From: Chitinophaga horti
GTDB lineage: Bacteria; Bacteroidota; Bacteroidia; Chitinophagales; Chitinophagaceae
Assembly (NCBI RefSeq): GCF_022867795.2
Contig: NZ_CP107006.1
Location: forward strand, 1,116,001-1,180,000
Direction: 5' to 3'
Length of the DNA: 64,000 nucleotides
The position numbers were made by a program, and so were the translations under genes. Shown here piece after piece: positions 9,131-16,819 of the stretch. Under the pieces are notes generated by a model. The model saw only the letters and a list, made by a program, of their open reading frames with translations, had not been told where the DNA came from and did not search any database. Each line of letters starts with the position of its first letter. Positions within the stretch are counted from its first letter, which is position 1.

Positions 9131-10306
9131 ATGCTTCAAGAGGATTTTCTTTCCCAGGCACTATCGCGGCGGCTGGCCGATGAATCGCTGAGGCGGTTGC
9201 AGTTGCCGCCGGCCAGGGTCGACTTTTGTTCTAACGACTACCTTGGGCTGGCGCGCAGCGAGGCTTTGGGAGATGCGGCGCAGGCCATTCTTACCCACGT
9301 GCCGCCCTTACACGGCAGCGGCGGTTCGCGCCTGCTGGCCGGCAATTATCCGTTGATCGAAGAAGCCGAGCAACGGATAGCAGCACTGCACGATGCGGGG
9401 GCTGGTTTGCTTTTTAATTCCGGGTATGATGCAAATGTCGGACTTTTCGCCAGCGTGCCGCAAAAGGGCGATTTCGTGATCCATGATCAGTTGATACATG
9501 CGTCGATATTGGACGGCATCCGGTTGTCGGATGCGCAGCGGCTTTCGTTCCGGCATAACGACCTGGCGCACCTGGAGCAGAAATTGTTTTTTGCAAAGGA
9601 GAAAGGTCGCAATGTATTCGTGGCAGTAGAGTCGGTGTATTCAATGGATGGCGATGCGGCGCCCCTGACGCAGATCGCTGCATTGTGTGCGAGAGAAGGC
9701 GCGTACCTCATCGTAGATGAAGCCCATGCCACCGGCGTTTGCGGTCCGCGGGGCATGGGCCTTGTGCAGGCGTACGGTTTGGAGCAACAGTGTTTTGCCC
9801 GCGTACATACCTTCGGTAAAGCAGTGGGTTGCAATGGGGCGATTGTACTGGGTTCGCCGGTGTTGAAGGAATACCTGGTGAATTTTGCCCGTTCTTTTAT
9901 TTATACGACTGCCCTGCCGCCGATGGCGATTGCCACTATATTGGCCAGTTACCTTTTGTTTCCTGGTATGGACGGGCAGCGGGCACATTTGCAGTTGCTC
10001 ATACATCGTTTTCGGGAAGCCTTGCCGGTACGCCTGCTGCTGGCGAGCGATACAGCCATACAAATCGTAAAAACACCCGGCAATCAACGCGCACGCGCAC
10101 TTGCACATCGGCTGCAACAGGCAGGGTTGGATGTACGGGCGATCTTACATCCGACGGTGGCGAGAGGAGCGGAGCGGTTAAGAGTCGTGTTACATGCGTT
10201 TAATACGGTGGAAGAAGTAGACCTGCTGACCAGTATTGTTGCAGATGAAGTGAGTGACACAACGGCGGCTGAGGAGAGAGCTGATGCCGGTAGCATAAAT
10301 GATTGA
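9131..10306 (+). CDS. bioF: 8-amino-7-oxononanoate synthase-like PLP enzyme
   Basis: The protein is 391 residues, the usual length for alpha-oxoamine synthases. DFCSNDYLGLA near the start, HGSGGSRLLAGN, the aldimine-contact DEAHATGVCGPRGMG, and HTFGKAVGCNGA with the PLP-binding lysine mark a class-II fold-type-I enzyme. BioF condenses pimeloyl-ACP/CoA with L-alanine in biotin synthesis. Related enzymes (Kbl, SPT-like) share these motifs, and no other bio gene is nearby, so the exact substrate is inferred from overall resemblance to BioF. The penicillin acylase gene begins 30 bases downstream. Confidence 0.82.
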   Translation: MLQEDFLSQALSRRLADESLRRLQLPPARVDFCSNDYLGLARSEALGDAAQAILTHVPPLHGSGGSRLLAGNYPLIEEAEQRIAALHDAGAGLLFNSGYDANVGLFASVPQKGDFVIHDQLIHASILDGIRLSDAQRLSFRHNDLAHLEQKLFFAKEKGRNVFVAVESVYSMDGDAAPLTQIAALCAREGAYLIVDEAHATGVCGPRGMGLVQAYGLEQQCFARVHTFGKAVGCNGAIVLGSPVLKEYLVNFARSFIYTTALPPMAIATILASYLLFPGMDGQRAHLQLLIHRFREALPVRLLLASDTAIQIVKTPGNQRARALAHRLQQAGLDVRAILHPTVARGAERLRVVLHAFNTVEEVDLLTSIVADEVSDTTAAEERADAGSIND

Positions 10307-10336
10307 AAATTGAAATTTATCATATAACTTTCAATT

Positions 10337-12748
10337 ATGAGAACTATTGCCTTTGTATGCTCCTCCGTACTGACCCTTGTACTGATTTGGGCGCTTAATA
10401 AAAGCTGGGGATCGTTGCCTCCGCTGGGTAAGCTCTTAAGTCCGCAGCATGGCTTTTGGCAGAACGCCGAATCCGTGAACCGTGATTTCTCTGCGCAGAT
10501 TATCCTGCCCGGCCTCGCGAAAAACGTGGAGGTGTGGGAAGATGAACGCCTCGTTCCTCATATTTTCGCGGAAACCGAAAACGACGCCGCTTACGTACTT
10601 GGCTACCTGCATGCCCGTGACCGCCTCTGGCAAATGGAAGTGCAGACCATGGCCTCTGCAGGCCGCCTTTGTGAGATACTTGGCCCCGGCCTGTTAGAAC
10701 GCGATCGGCTGAAACGCAGGCAGGGTATGGTGTACGGCGCGCAAAACAGCCTGAAAGCGATTGAACGCGATCCCGTACAAAAGGCTTACCTCGACGCCTA
10801 CACGCGCGGCGTAAATACCTACATCAATGGCTTACGCAGCCGCAGTTTGCCTTTAGAATACAAGTTGCTGAACTATCACCCCGAACCCTGGAGCAACCTG
10901 AAAACCGCGCTACTCATCAAATACATGGCCGATGATCTGGCCGGCGCCGCTAACGACCTTGAATACACGAATGCGCGCCGTTACTTCTCCGAGCAGGATG
11001 TGGAGCAGATGTTCCCCGACTTTACTGATACCCTCGATCCGATCATTCCCGCAGGCACCCCGTATCCTGCGCCCACCAAACGTGCCGTGCGCCCGGCAGA
11101 TAGCGTGTTGTACCGCGACCAGGAAAACCTGCGCTTCAGGATACAGAAACCCGATCCCGATAACGGCAGTAACAACTGGGCCGTGGCTGGCAGCCGCACC
11201 CGCAGCGGCGCGCCGATATTGAGCAATGATCCACACCTGGGACTGAACCTGCCTTCGTTATGGTATGAAGTGCAGTTGCAAACCCCCACCATGAACGTGT
11301 ATGGCGTGTCGTTACCCGGTGCGCCCGGTGTGCTGATCGGCTTTAACGACGATATTGCCTGGGGCATCACCAATGGTTCTGAAGATGTGAAAGACTATTA
11401 CCGCATGCAGTTCCGCAACGGTAAGTCGCAATACCTGTTTAATGGTACCTATCGCAACGCTGAATTGCGCGTGGAGGAGATCAAGATCAAAGGGCAGGCT
11501 TCTTATTTTGATACCGTGGCCTATACCGTTTGGGGACCCGTAATGTTCGACAACACCTTCCCCGATACGACGACCGGCTCCGGCTTCCTGGCCGTTCGCT
11601 GGAAGGCCCATGATGGCACTAATGAACTGGCCACCTTCTACCACCTCAACAGAGCCCGTAATTACGACGAATACCTGGCCGCCCTGCAATACTTTACCTG
11701 TCCGGCCCAAAACTTCTTATTTGCCTCTAAAACAGGCGATATTGCCCTTTGGCATAACGGGGAGTACCCGCTGCGCTGGAAAGACCAGGGCAAGTATATT
11801 ATGCCCGGCTGGGACAGTACCTACGCCTGGCAGGGCTACATTCCGCGTGGCGAAGTGCCGCACATCAGGAATCCCGAACGCGGCTACCTGAACTCAGCGA
11901 ACCAACATCCGACAGACAGTACCTATCCGTACCACCTGTACGGCATATACGACCTGTACCGCGGCAAACGCATAAACGAAGCCCTGGCGCCAATGCGCGG
12001 CATTACCCCCGAACACATGATGGCTTTGCAGAACGATAATAAAAACCTGTTCGCCGCCACCGCTTTGCCCTTCCTGCTGAACAACCTGAATGAATCGTCG
12101 CTGCGCCCGAACCTGCGCGAGTGGTACGACACCCTTAGGCGTTGGGATTACGTGCAAAGCCCGGCGAGCAATGCGGCCACTGTATTCAATTTGTGGTGGG
12201 AGGAGTTTGAGAAAGAAATATGGAAAGATGATTTCGCGAATAAAGACGGTGCTGTATTAGAACTGCCGCAATCAAAGACCACCCTGTTATGGTTGCTGCG
12301 TGATAGCGCTATGCACTTCGTGGACGATCGCACCACGCCGCAAGTAGAAACCCTGCCCGACATTGTGTTGCGCAGCTTCTCCCGCATGGCTATTCCTGCC
12401 CGTAAAGCCCTGCGCGAAGGTAAACTTGCTTTCGGTAAGTTTCGCGGAACGAACATCAATCACCTCGCCGGTTTACCTGCATTTAGCCGTGCCGGTTTAT
12501 ACACCGGCGGCGGCACCCATATCGTGAATGCCACGAAACTGCGGCATGGTCCGTCGTGGAAGATGGTGGTGCAATTAGGACAGCGGACCGAGGCATATGG
12601 CATCTATCCGGGAGGGCAGAGTGGCAATCCCGGAAGTAAATATTACGACAACAGTGTTGATGACTGGACTGCCGGGAAATACTATCCCATCAAGGTTTTT
12701 AGCCGATCAGACAAAGGGAAGTACAAAATTATTTTCCGGAATAGTTAA
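10337..12748 (+). CDS. Penicillin acylase family protein
   Basis: This 803-residue N-terminal-nucleophile hydrolase precursor has a hydrophobic segment at residues 3-20 that would anchor or export it. IFAETENDAAYVLGYLHARDRLWQME is the typical A-chain motif. Ser278 in GSNNWAVAGSRT is the expected nucleophile, exposed by autocatalytic cleavage of the linker. SNDPHLGLNLPSLWYE and GVLIGFNDDIAWGITNG complete the B-chain signature. The family cleaves amide bonds in beta-lactams, acyl-homoserine lactones or other N-acyl compounds. The physiological substrate is unknown. The C terminus (GGQSGNPGSKYYDNSVDDW) also fits the family. Confidence 0.9.
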   Translation: MRTIAFVCSSVLTLVLIWALNKSWGSLPPLGKLLSPQHGFWQNAESVNRDFSAQIILPGLAKNVEVWEDERLVPHIFAETENDAAYVLGYLHARDRLWQMEVQTMASAGRLCEILGPGLLERDRLKRRQGMVYGAQNSLKAIERDPVQKAYLDAYTRGVNTYINGLRSRSLPLEYKLLNYHPEPWSNLKTALLIKYMADDLAGAANDLEYTNARRYFSEQDVEQMFPDFTDTLDPIIPAGTPYPAPTKRAVRPADSVLYRDQENLRFRIQKPDPDNGSNNWAVAGSRTRSGAPILSNDPHLGLNLPSLWYEVQLQTPTMNVYGVSLPGAPGVLIGFNDDIAWGITNGSEDVKDYYRMQFRNGKSQYLFNGTYRNAELRVEEIKIKGQASYFDTVAYTVWGPVMFDNTFPDTTTGSGFLAVRWKAHDGTNELATFYHLNRARNYDEYLAALQYFTCPAQNFLFASKTGDIALWHNGEYPLRWKDQGKYIMPGWDSTYAWQGYIPRGEVPHIRNPERGYLNSANQHPTDSTYPYHLYGIYDLYRGKRINEALAPMRGITPEHMMALQNDNKNLFAATALPFLLNNLNESSLRPNLREWYDTLRRWDYVQSPASNAATVFNLWWEEFEKEIWKDDFANKDGAVLELPQSKTTLLWLLRDSAMHFVDDRTTPQVETLPDIVLRSFSRMAIPARKALREGKLAFGKFRGTNINHLAGLPAFSRAGLYTGGGTHIVNATKLRHGPSWKMVVQLGQRTEAYGIYPGGQSGNPGSKYYDNSVDDWTAGKYYPIKVFSRSDKGKYKIIFRNS

Positions 12749-12754
12749 GAAATA

Positions 12755-12785
12755 TTTGGACTGAATTTAGATTTTCATATCTTTG
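12755..12785 (+). promoter_or_regulatory. Bacteroidota sigma-A promoter for tRNA-Lys
   Basis: TTTG at 12755-12758 and TATCTTTG at 12778-12785 are separated by exactly 19 bases. This matches the TTTG-N19-TAnnTTTG consensus. The tRNA begins 22 bases beyond the -7 box. It is the clearest promoter in the window. Confidence 0.85.
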
Positions 12786-12807
12786 CAATCCCAAATCAAA
12801 CGGGGAT

Positions 12808-12880
12808 GATTTCGTAGCTCAGTTGGTAGAGCAATACACTTTTAATGTATGGGCCCTGGGTTCGAGTCCCAGCGAAATCA
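12808..12880 (+). tRNA. tRNA-Lys (UUU)
   Basis: The 73-base gene folds as a standard cloverleaf. The acceptor stem pairs GATTTCG with CGAAATC, and the D arm has GCTC/GAGC. The anticodon stem ATACA/TGTAT closes the loop CTTTTAA with anticodon TTT. The T arm is CTGGG-TTCGAGT-CCCAG and the discriminator base is A. The CCA end is not encoded. A strong promoter lies upstream and a terminator directly downstream. Confidence 0.97.
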
Positions 12881-12884
12881 CTGG

Positions 12885-12917
12885 AAAGGCTTCACAGCAA
12901 TGTGGAGCCTTTTTTTA
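12885..12917 (+). terminator. Terminator of tRNA-Lys
   Basis: AAAGGCTTCACA pairs with TGTGGAGCCT (one wobble) around a GCAA loop and is followed by seven T. It lies 4 bases after the tRNA. Confidence 0.85.
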
Positions 12918-13057
12918 TGTGCCCTTCTTTTTCAAATTCCTGCATTTGCTCGGAGCGTATCTGTTAACCTTGTAGAGGATATTCAAATTACTTGACAGAG
13001 GTTGCCTGGTTTTTCCGGTGATTACCCTATTTGATGGCATGGTCGAAATGGGCTTTT

Positions 13058-13123
13058 ATTGGAGTTACATTGGACTTCCATTGGAGTTACATTGGACTTG
13101 TATTGGAGTTGCATTGGACTTCC
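13058..13123. repeat. Six tandem 11-bp units, consensus ATTGGASTTNC
   Basis: The 66 bases divide exactly into ATTGGAGTTAC, ATTGGACTTCC, ATTGGAGTTAC, ATTGGACTTGT, ATTGGAGTTGC and ATTGGACTTCC. The units alternate between a GAGTT and a GACTT version, so the higher-order period is 22 bp, repeated three times. One turn of DNA is close to this spacing, so each unit presents the same face. Function is unknown. Confidence 0.9.
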
Positions 13124-13146
13124 CCTCTACAACTTTTGGCGAGAAA

Positions 13147-13228
13147 CGACAGTTCGCGACAAAAAACGACAAAAGACGACAAAAAGCGACAATTGCGATA
13201 TTTTGCGACAATTGCGACACTTTGCGAC
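13147..13228. repeat. Nine CGAY boxes at 9-10 bp spacing with A/T-rich spacers
   Basis: CGAC begins at 13147, 13157, 13167, 13177, 13187, 13206, 13215 and 13225, with a variant CGAT at 13196. The intervals are 10,10,10,10,9,10,9,10. The spacers include A-tracts (AAAAAA, AAAA, AAAAA) in helical phase, which is expected to bend DNA. The array begins 24 bases after the 11-bp repeat array. Confidence 0.85.
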
Positions 13229-13353
13229 AATCGCCTTGGTGGCGGATTTTCAAGGTCCTATCTTCGCAACATCGGTTCCGGAAATCCGAAGAAAGGTGAA
13301 TGGGATGTACCTGGAAAAGCAGCCCGGTTTTAATCATATCCAAAGTAAAAATC

Positions 13354-14103
13354 ATGAAAAACCTAAGAAAACGACATAAGATTGAACAATCTCTCGGTGG
13401 CCAAACGCTTCATCGCGTGGCGGACGGCTTTAAGATCAGGCGAAAGACTGGGGTAGATGGCGATCGCATTAAAACAGATCCTAAATTCGGCAACACGCTG
13501 CTCAGTACCTACGATTTTACCACAGCGGCCATTGCCGGCAGAGTATTGCGGGAAGCATTAAGTTTCGTTATTGGCAACGCCCGTGATTCGAGGATGACGA
13601 TCAGGCTTACCACACAGATGCGCCATGTGCTGAAGCGCGATGCGCAGCATGCACGCGGGCAGCGACAGGTACAGAATGGCGATCTTTCGCTGTTGCATGG
13701 TTTCCAGTTTAATGCAGACTGTCCTCTTCCGAATTTGTTACTGGCACCTTATACAACAACCGTCGATCGTGAAACCGGGTTGGCGCAGGTTATTATGGAC
13801 GGCTACAAGCCACGAAAAGTCATCAATAGCCCTAAAAACGCCACCCATTATGTATTGCATATGGCGGCTACTGCGGTTGACTTTGTAACAGGCAAAGCTC
13901 AAACAGCGGTGGTTGAAACGCTGCCGCAACCGCTGGACGAGCATCAGGCCCCCGGAATAACGCTATCTGCGCAGCTGGAGGCAAATAGTGATAAGCCTTT
14001 ATTTGTAGTGTTGGGGATGCATTTCCTGTCGATAGAGAACGGGATCCGTTACGCGGTGGGGGGCAGCGGGTTTAGTGGATTGGCGATAGTAGGAGTGGAA
14101 TGA
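13354..14103 (+). CDS. Uncharacterised Bacteroidota protein
   Basis: I do not know a function for this 249-residue protein. It has no signal peptide and starts with a basic stretch. It carries a recognisable family pattern: DGFKIRRKTGV near residue 25, then DPKFGNTLLS. RDSRMTIRLTTQMRHVLKRDAQHARGQRQVQNGDLSLLHGFQFN follows, and APYTTTVDRETG and a beta-rich C terminus close it. Proteins with this layout recur as hypothetical proteins in Bacteroidota. ATG 13354 is preferred to an upstream reading from 13300 because the sequence before it is low in similarity and overlaps the tail of the repeat region. The periodic arrays lie 125-300 bases upstream. Confidence 0.7.
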   Translation: MKNLRKRHKIEQSLGGQTLHRVADGFKIRRKTGVDGDRIKTDPKFGNTLLSTYDFTTAAIAGRVLREALSFVIGNARDSRMTIRLTTQMRHVLKRDAQHARGQRQVQNGDLSLLHGFQFNADCPLPNLLLAPYTTTVDRETGLAQVIMDGYKPRKVINSPKNATHYVLHMAATAVDFVTGKAQTAVVETLPQPLDEHQAPGITLSAQLEANSDKPLFVVLGMHFLSIENGIRYAVGGSGFSGLAIVGVE

Positions 14104-14106
14104 AAA

Positions 14107-14136
14107 AAAGCGTAACCATGCTATTGGTTACGCTTT
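14107..14136 (-). terminator. Terminator between convergent genes
   Basis: AAAGCGTAACCA and TGGTTACGCTTT form a perfect 12-bp stem around TGCTAT. On the minus strand it is followed by a T run. It overlaps the last codon of the DUF1080 gene and begins 3 bases after the plus-strand gene, so it can serve both. Confidence 0.8.
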
Positions 14137-14872
14137 AATATCTACAACTTTTAATCTTAATATTTTTGAACGCCACTCCTTTGTTCCAGTCCTGTAGCGC
14201 AATTTTTCCACTGGTATACTTACCAAATTCCGGGAAGCCTTTGAATCCAGTATTGGCGACGGTATCCCGCCATTGCTGGGTGGTGAAGTCTTCGCGGGCG
14301 GTAATTTTACCATTCAGGTAAAATTCGACTTTGCCGTTTTGCTGTTTAATAACGCCGTTATTCCATTGGTCGGGTGGCACTACATCCACTGGTGTAAGTT
14401 GGGGTTGAAAGCCGTACAGGCATCCTGCACGTTTCAACTCTTTATCATAATCATGGTGCGCAGCGCCCAGTAACTGGTACTCGGGGCCGGATGCCCAGGC
14501 GGTTGGGATATCGGCGCGTTCGAGTACATTCAGGAACACGCCGCTATTGCCATCGGCAGCCATCTTCCAATCGAATTTAAGTTCGAAGTTTTCGAAGCTT
14601 TTATCAGTGGCCAGGTCGCCACGCTCCACACCTGGGCGGGGACTGCATACAAGGGCACCATCTTCAACGATCCACACCATGGGTGCCTGCTTAGTGCCGT
14701 TATACAGGTGCCATCCATTGGTCGTTTTGCCGTCAAAAAGAAGTTGCCATCCATCCTCTTTTTCTTTCGCGCTAAGAGCGTTGTCGCCCGTTTGCTGGTC
14801 GCAGGAAATAAGGGTGATGGTGAGTATCAGCATGAATACGAGGGAGAGGTACTTTATTAGCATCGTGGTCAT
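14135..14872 (-). CDS. DUF1080 (3-keto-disaccharide hydrolase-like) lipoprotein
   Basis: The 245-residue protein begins with a lipoprotein signal ending LISC (Cys24). The mature part has the concanavalin-like beta-sandwich pattern of DUF1080: DGWQLLFDGKTTNGWHLYNG, then WIVEDGALVC. ENFELKFDWKMAADGNSGVFLNV, ASGPEYQLLG, WNNGVIKQQNGKVEFYLNG and GKIALQDWNKGVAFKNIKI complete it. Some family members hydrolyse 3-keto-glycosides, and others may simply bind carbohydrate. The next ATG at 14863 is also possible but would shorten the signal. The gene stands alone. Confidence 0.85.
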   Translation of the reverse strand: MTTMLIKYLSLVFMLILTITLISCDQQTGDNALSAKEKEDGWQLLFDGKTTNGWHLYNGTKQAPMVWIVEDGALVCSPRPGVERGDLATDKSFENFELKFDWKMAADGNSGVFLNVLERADIPTAWASGPEYQLLGAAHHDYDKELKRAGCLYGFQPQLTPVDVVPPDQWNNGVIKQQNGKVEFYLNGKITAREDFTTQQWRDTVANTGFKGFPEFGKYTSGKIALQDWNKGVAFKNIKIKSCRY

Positions 14873-14980
14873 TTTAGTTACAAAAGTAGGGACTTAGCCT
14901 AATGGATGCTTGTTGGATATTTTTAATTCTTGTCTGATATTACTATTTTTGGTTCAAGTGATCTATTTCTGGCGAGAAAT

Positions 14981-15079
14981 ATGAAATATTATCCAGGGCT
15001 ATATCATAACTGGTTTTTTAGGAAGTGGAAGGGGATGACGCCTTCGGGGTATAAGTCGGGAGACATGGGCGCGATGTAG
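14981..15079 (+). pseudogene. Relic of an AraC-type regulator C terminus
   Basis: Thirty-two codons followed by TAG contain WFFRKWKGMTPSGYKSGDMG. This matches the last helix of AraC-family DNA-binding domains (FFRKxxGMTPSxYR). Nothing upstream in the 110-base gap back to the DUF1080 gene supplies the rest of a regulator. It is best read as the leftover 3' end of a deleted gene, 31 bases before the Fic gene. Confidence 0.65.
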
Positions 15080-15109
15080 GTCTGGGTTTTGTACTATATT
15101 TAGCGTATT

Positions 15110-15892
15110 ATGAGGATGGAATTGCAGATCATACCTACAGGTTTATTGGCAGACTTCAAAGCGGAGGTGGATGAACGAGCATCAACAACAGCGTTTAACG
15201 CGCTGGAGGATGCGGAGTTGTCAACCGCCGGATTCAGCTTTTACACTTCTGTCGCATCTGTTTATTCCAGCAAGATAGAAGGGGCTGAAATAGAACTGGA
15301 TTCCTATATCAAGCATAAACGCTTCGGCATTCAGTTTCAGCCAGATTATACGCGCAAGACAGATGACCTGTATACCGCCTATCAGTATGCGCAGTCCGCC
15401 CCATTCGACCGTACAACATTAGTTGAAGCACACAAGCTATTAACCCGGCATATTCTTCCTGTAGCGTCGCAGGGCAAGTTTCGTAATCAGAACATGTACG
15501 TGACTACCAACGACGGACGTATCGAATATGTAGCCGCTTCCCCGTTCTCCGTGACGATGGAAATGGAAAAGTTGTACGCAGACATTACTACTTTGCAGGC
15601 TATTGATCTTTCAATAGCTGAAGTCTTCTATTTCGCGAGCATGATCCATCTCGTTTTTGTAAAGATCCATCCCTGGGCGGACGGTAACGGACGTAGTGCG
15701 AGGTTGCTCGAGAAATGGTTCCTCGCCGTAAAGTTAGGGGAGAAGGCGTGGTTCGTGCAATCAGAGAAGTATTACTACGAGCGTCACCGGTCGTATTATG
15801 ACAACATTCAGGCGTTGCGTTTGGAGTATGATGAGTTAGACTACGCAAATGCCGGTGCATTTTTACGGATGTTAGTGGCGGCTGTCTTCTAA
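15110..15892 (+). CDS. Fic family protein with N-terminal inhibitory motif
   Basis: This 260-residue Fic-domain protein has the catalytic loop HPWADGNGRSAR at residues 187-198, matching HPFxDGNGRxxR. Fic proteins transfer AMP or another nucleotide part from NTPs to protein hydroxyls. The N-terminal S53-SKI-E57-G58 matches the (S/T)xxxE(G/N) inhibitory helix, where the Glu blocks productive ATP binding, so this looks like a self-inhibited class II protein. A beta-flap segment (NMYVTTNDGRIEYVAASP) is also present. No antitoxin gene is adjacent. The target is unknown. The 3' end overlaps the convergent AraC gene by 4 bases. Confidence 0.9.
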   Translation: MRMELQIIPTGLLADFKAEVDERASTTAFNALEDAELSTAGFSFYTSVASVYSSKIEGAEIELDSYIKHKRFGIQFQPDYTRKTDDLYTAYQYAQSAPFDRTTLVEAHKLLTRHILPVASQGKFRNQNMYVTTNDGRIEYVAASPFSVTMEMEKLYADITTLQAIDLSIAEVFYFASMIHLVFVKIHPWADGNGRSARLLEKWFLAVKLGEKAWFVQSEKYYYERHRSYYDNIQALRLEYDELDYANAGAFLRMLVAAVF

Positions 15893-16803
15893 TTAAACGC
15901 CTGCCTGAACTCCAACGGCGACATCTCCGTTTTCTTTTTAAACAATTTGCTGAACGACTGCGGATGTTCAAATCCTAACTCGTAGGCAATCTCGCTCACC
16001 GATAAATTCGTCGTGCTCAAACGCTCCTTTGCATAATCCACCAGTTTGTTCTGGATGTGTTGCTGTGTGTTCTGTTCTGTATGCATGCGCAGCAATGTAC
16101 CGAGGTAATTGGGGGAGATGTTCAGTTGTGCGGCAATATCCGTAACCGTCGGGATGCCTTTGGCCAGCAATGTGCCGCTTTCAAAATAATCTGCAAGTAT
16201 CTTTTCAAATCGTTCCAAGAGTTCGAAGCTCGATTTCTTCCGGGTGAGGAACTGGCGTTCGTAAAAACGTTCCGAATACGTGAAAAGCGTTTGCAATTGG
16301 GAGATGATCAGCTTCTGGCTAAACTTATCGATGTTGGCCTGGTATTCTTTCTGTATCTGTTGCAGAATGTCCTCGATCACTTTTTCCTCCTTATCTGACA
16401 GGAAGAGGGCCTCATTGGCAGCATATTGGAAGAACTCATAGGTTTTGATTTCCTTCGCCAATGGCGTGTTCCATAGAAAGTCGGGGTGAATGAGTAACAG
16501 GTAGCCTGTCGGCTCGATGACGGCGTTCGGGTTGGTTTCGATCTTCAGCAACTGTTGCGGTGCGATGAAGCTCAGTACTCCCGAATCAAAATCATATTGC
16601 GTTTGGCCATAATTGAATTTGGCATTAACGTTCCGCTTCAACCCGATGGAGTAAAAGTTTTGGAGCCAGCGGAATTCATTGTCTTCTACCGGATAGGCCA
16701 CCTTGCTGTAATCTATCAGGCTGATCAACGGGTGTTCAGGCTTGTCCAGGTTACAGAAGTGATGAAACTCAGCGATCGAGTTAAAGCGGAACGTCTTTTC
16801 CAT
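15889..16803 (-). CDS. AraC family transcriptional regulator
   Basis: The 304-residue regulator has an N-terminal sensory part that looks like a cupin-type domain (residues 1-180). A C-terminal double helix-turn-helix reads TVTDIAAQLNISPNYLGTLLRMHTEQNTQQHIQ then LSVSEIAYELGFEHPQSFSKLFKKKTEMSPLEFR. It starts 16 bases downstream of the SDR gene on the same strand. The two are probably co-transcribed, and the regulator likely controls the SDR and itself. The ligand is unknown. Confidence 0.88.
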   Translation of the reverse strand: MEKTFRFNSIAEFHHFCNLDKPEHPLISLIDYSKVAYPVEDNEFRWLQNFYSIGLKRNVNAKFNYGQTQYDFDSGVLSFIAPQQLLKIETNPNAVIEPTGYLLLIHPDFLWNTPLAKEIKTYEFFQYAANEALFLSDKEEKVIEDILQQIQKEYQANIDKFSQKLIISQLQTLFTYSERFYERQFLTRKKSSFELLERFEKILADYFESGTLLAKGIPTVTDIAAQLNISPNYLGTLLRMHTEQNTQQHIQNKLVDYAKERLSTTNLSVSEIAYELGFEHPQSFSKLFKKKTEMSPLEFRQAFN

Positions 16804-16819
16804 GATTCTAATTTACAGC

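Larger units (their letters stand above)
12920..13353. other. 434-base gene-free region containing two periodic repeat arrays
   Basis: No supportable gene lies between the tRNA terminator and the hypothetical gene at 13354. All three forward frames are open over part of it, which is a side effect of the periodic sequence. The region holds the 11-bp array and the CGAC array listed separately. After about 13230 the sequence is non-repetitive up to the ATG. Confidence 0.7.

Noticed and set aside
13058-13228. CRISPR array
   Set aside because: The units are 10-11 bp with no unique spacers of 30 bases or so, and no cas genes are present.
13018-13379. Open frames of 90-106 codons in all three forward frames over the repeat arrays
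   Set aside because: An 11-bp repeat cycles through all frames without stops. The translations are low complexity, differ by frame, and none resembles a protein.
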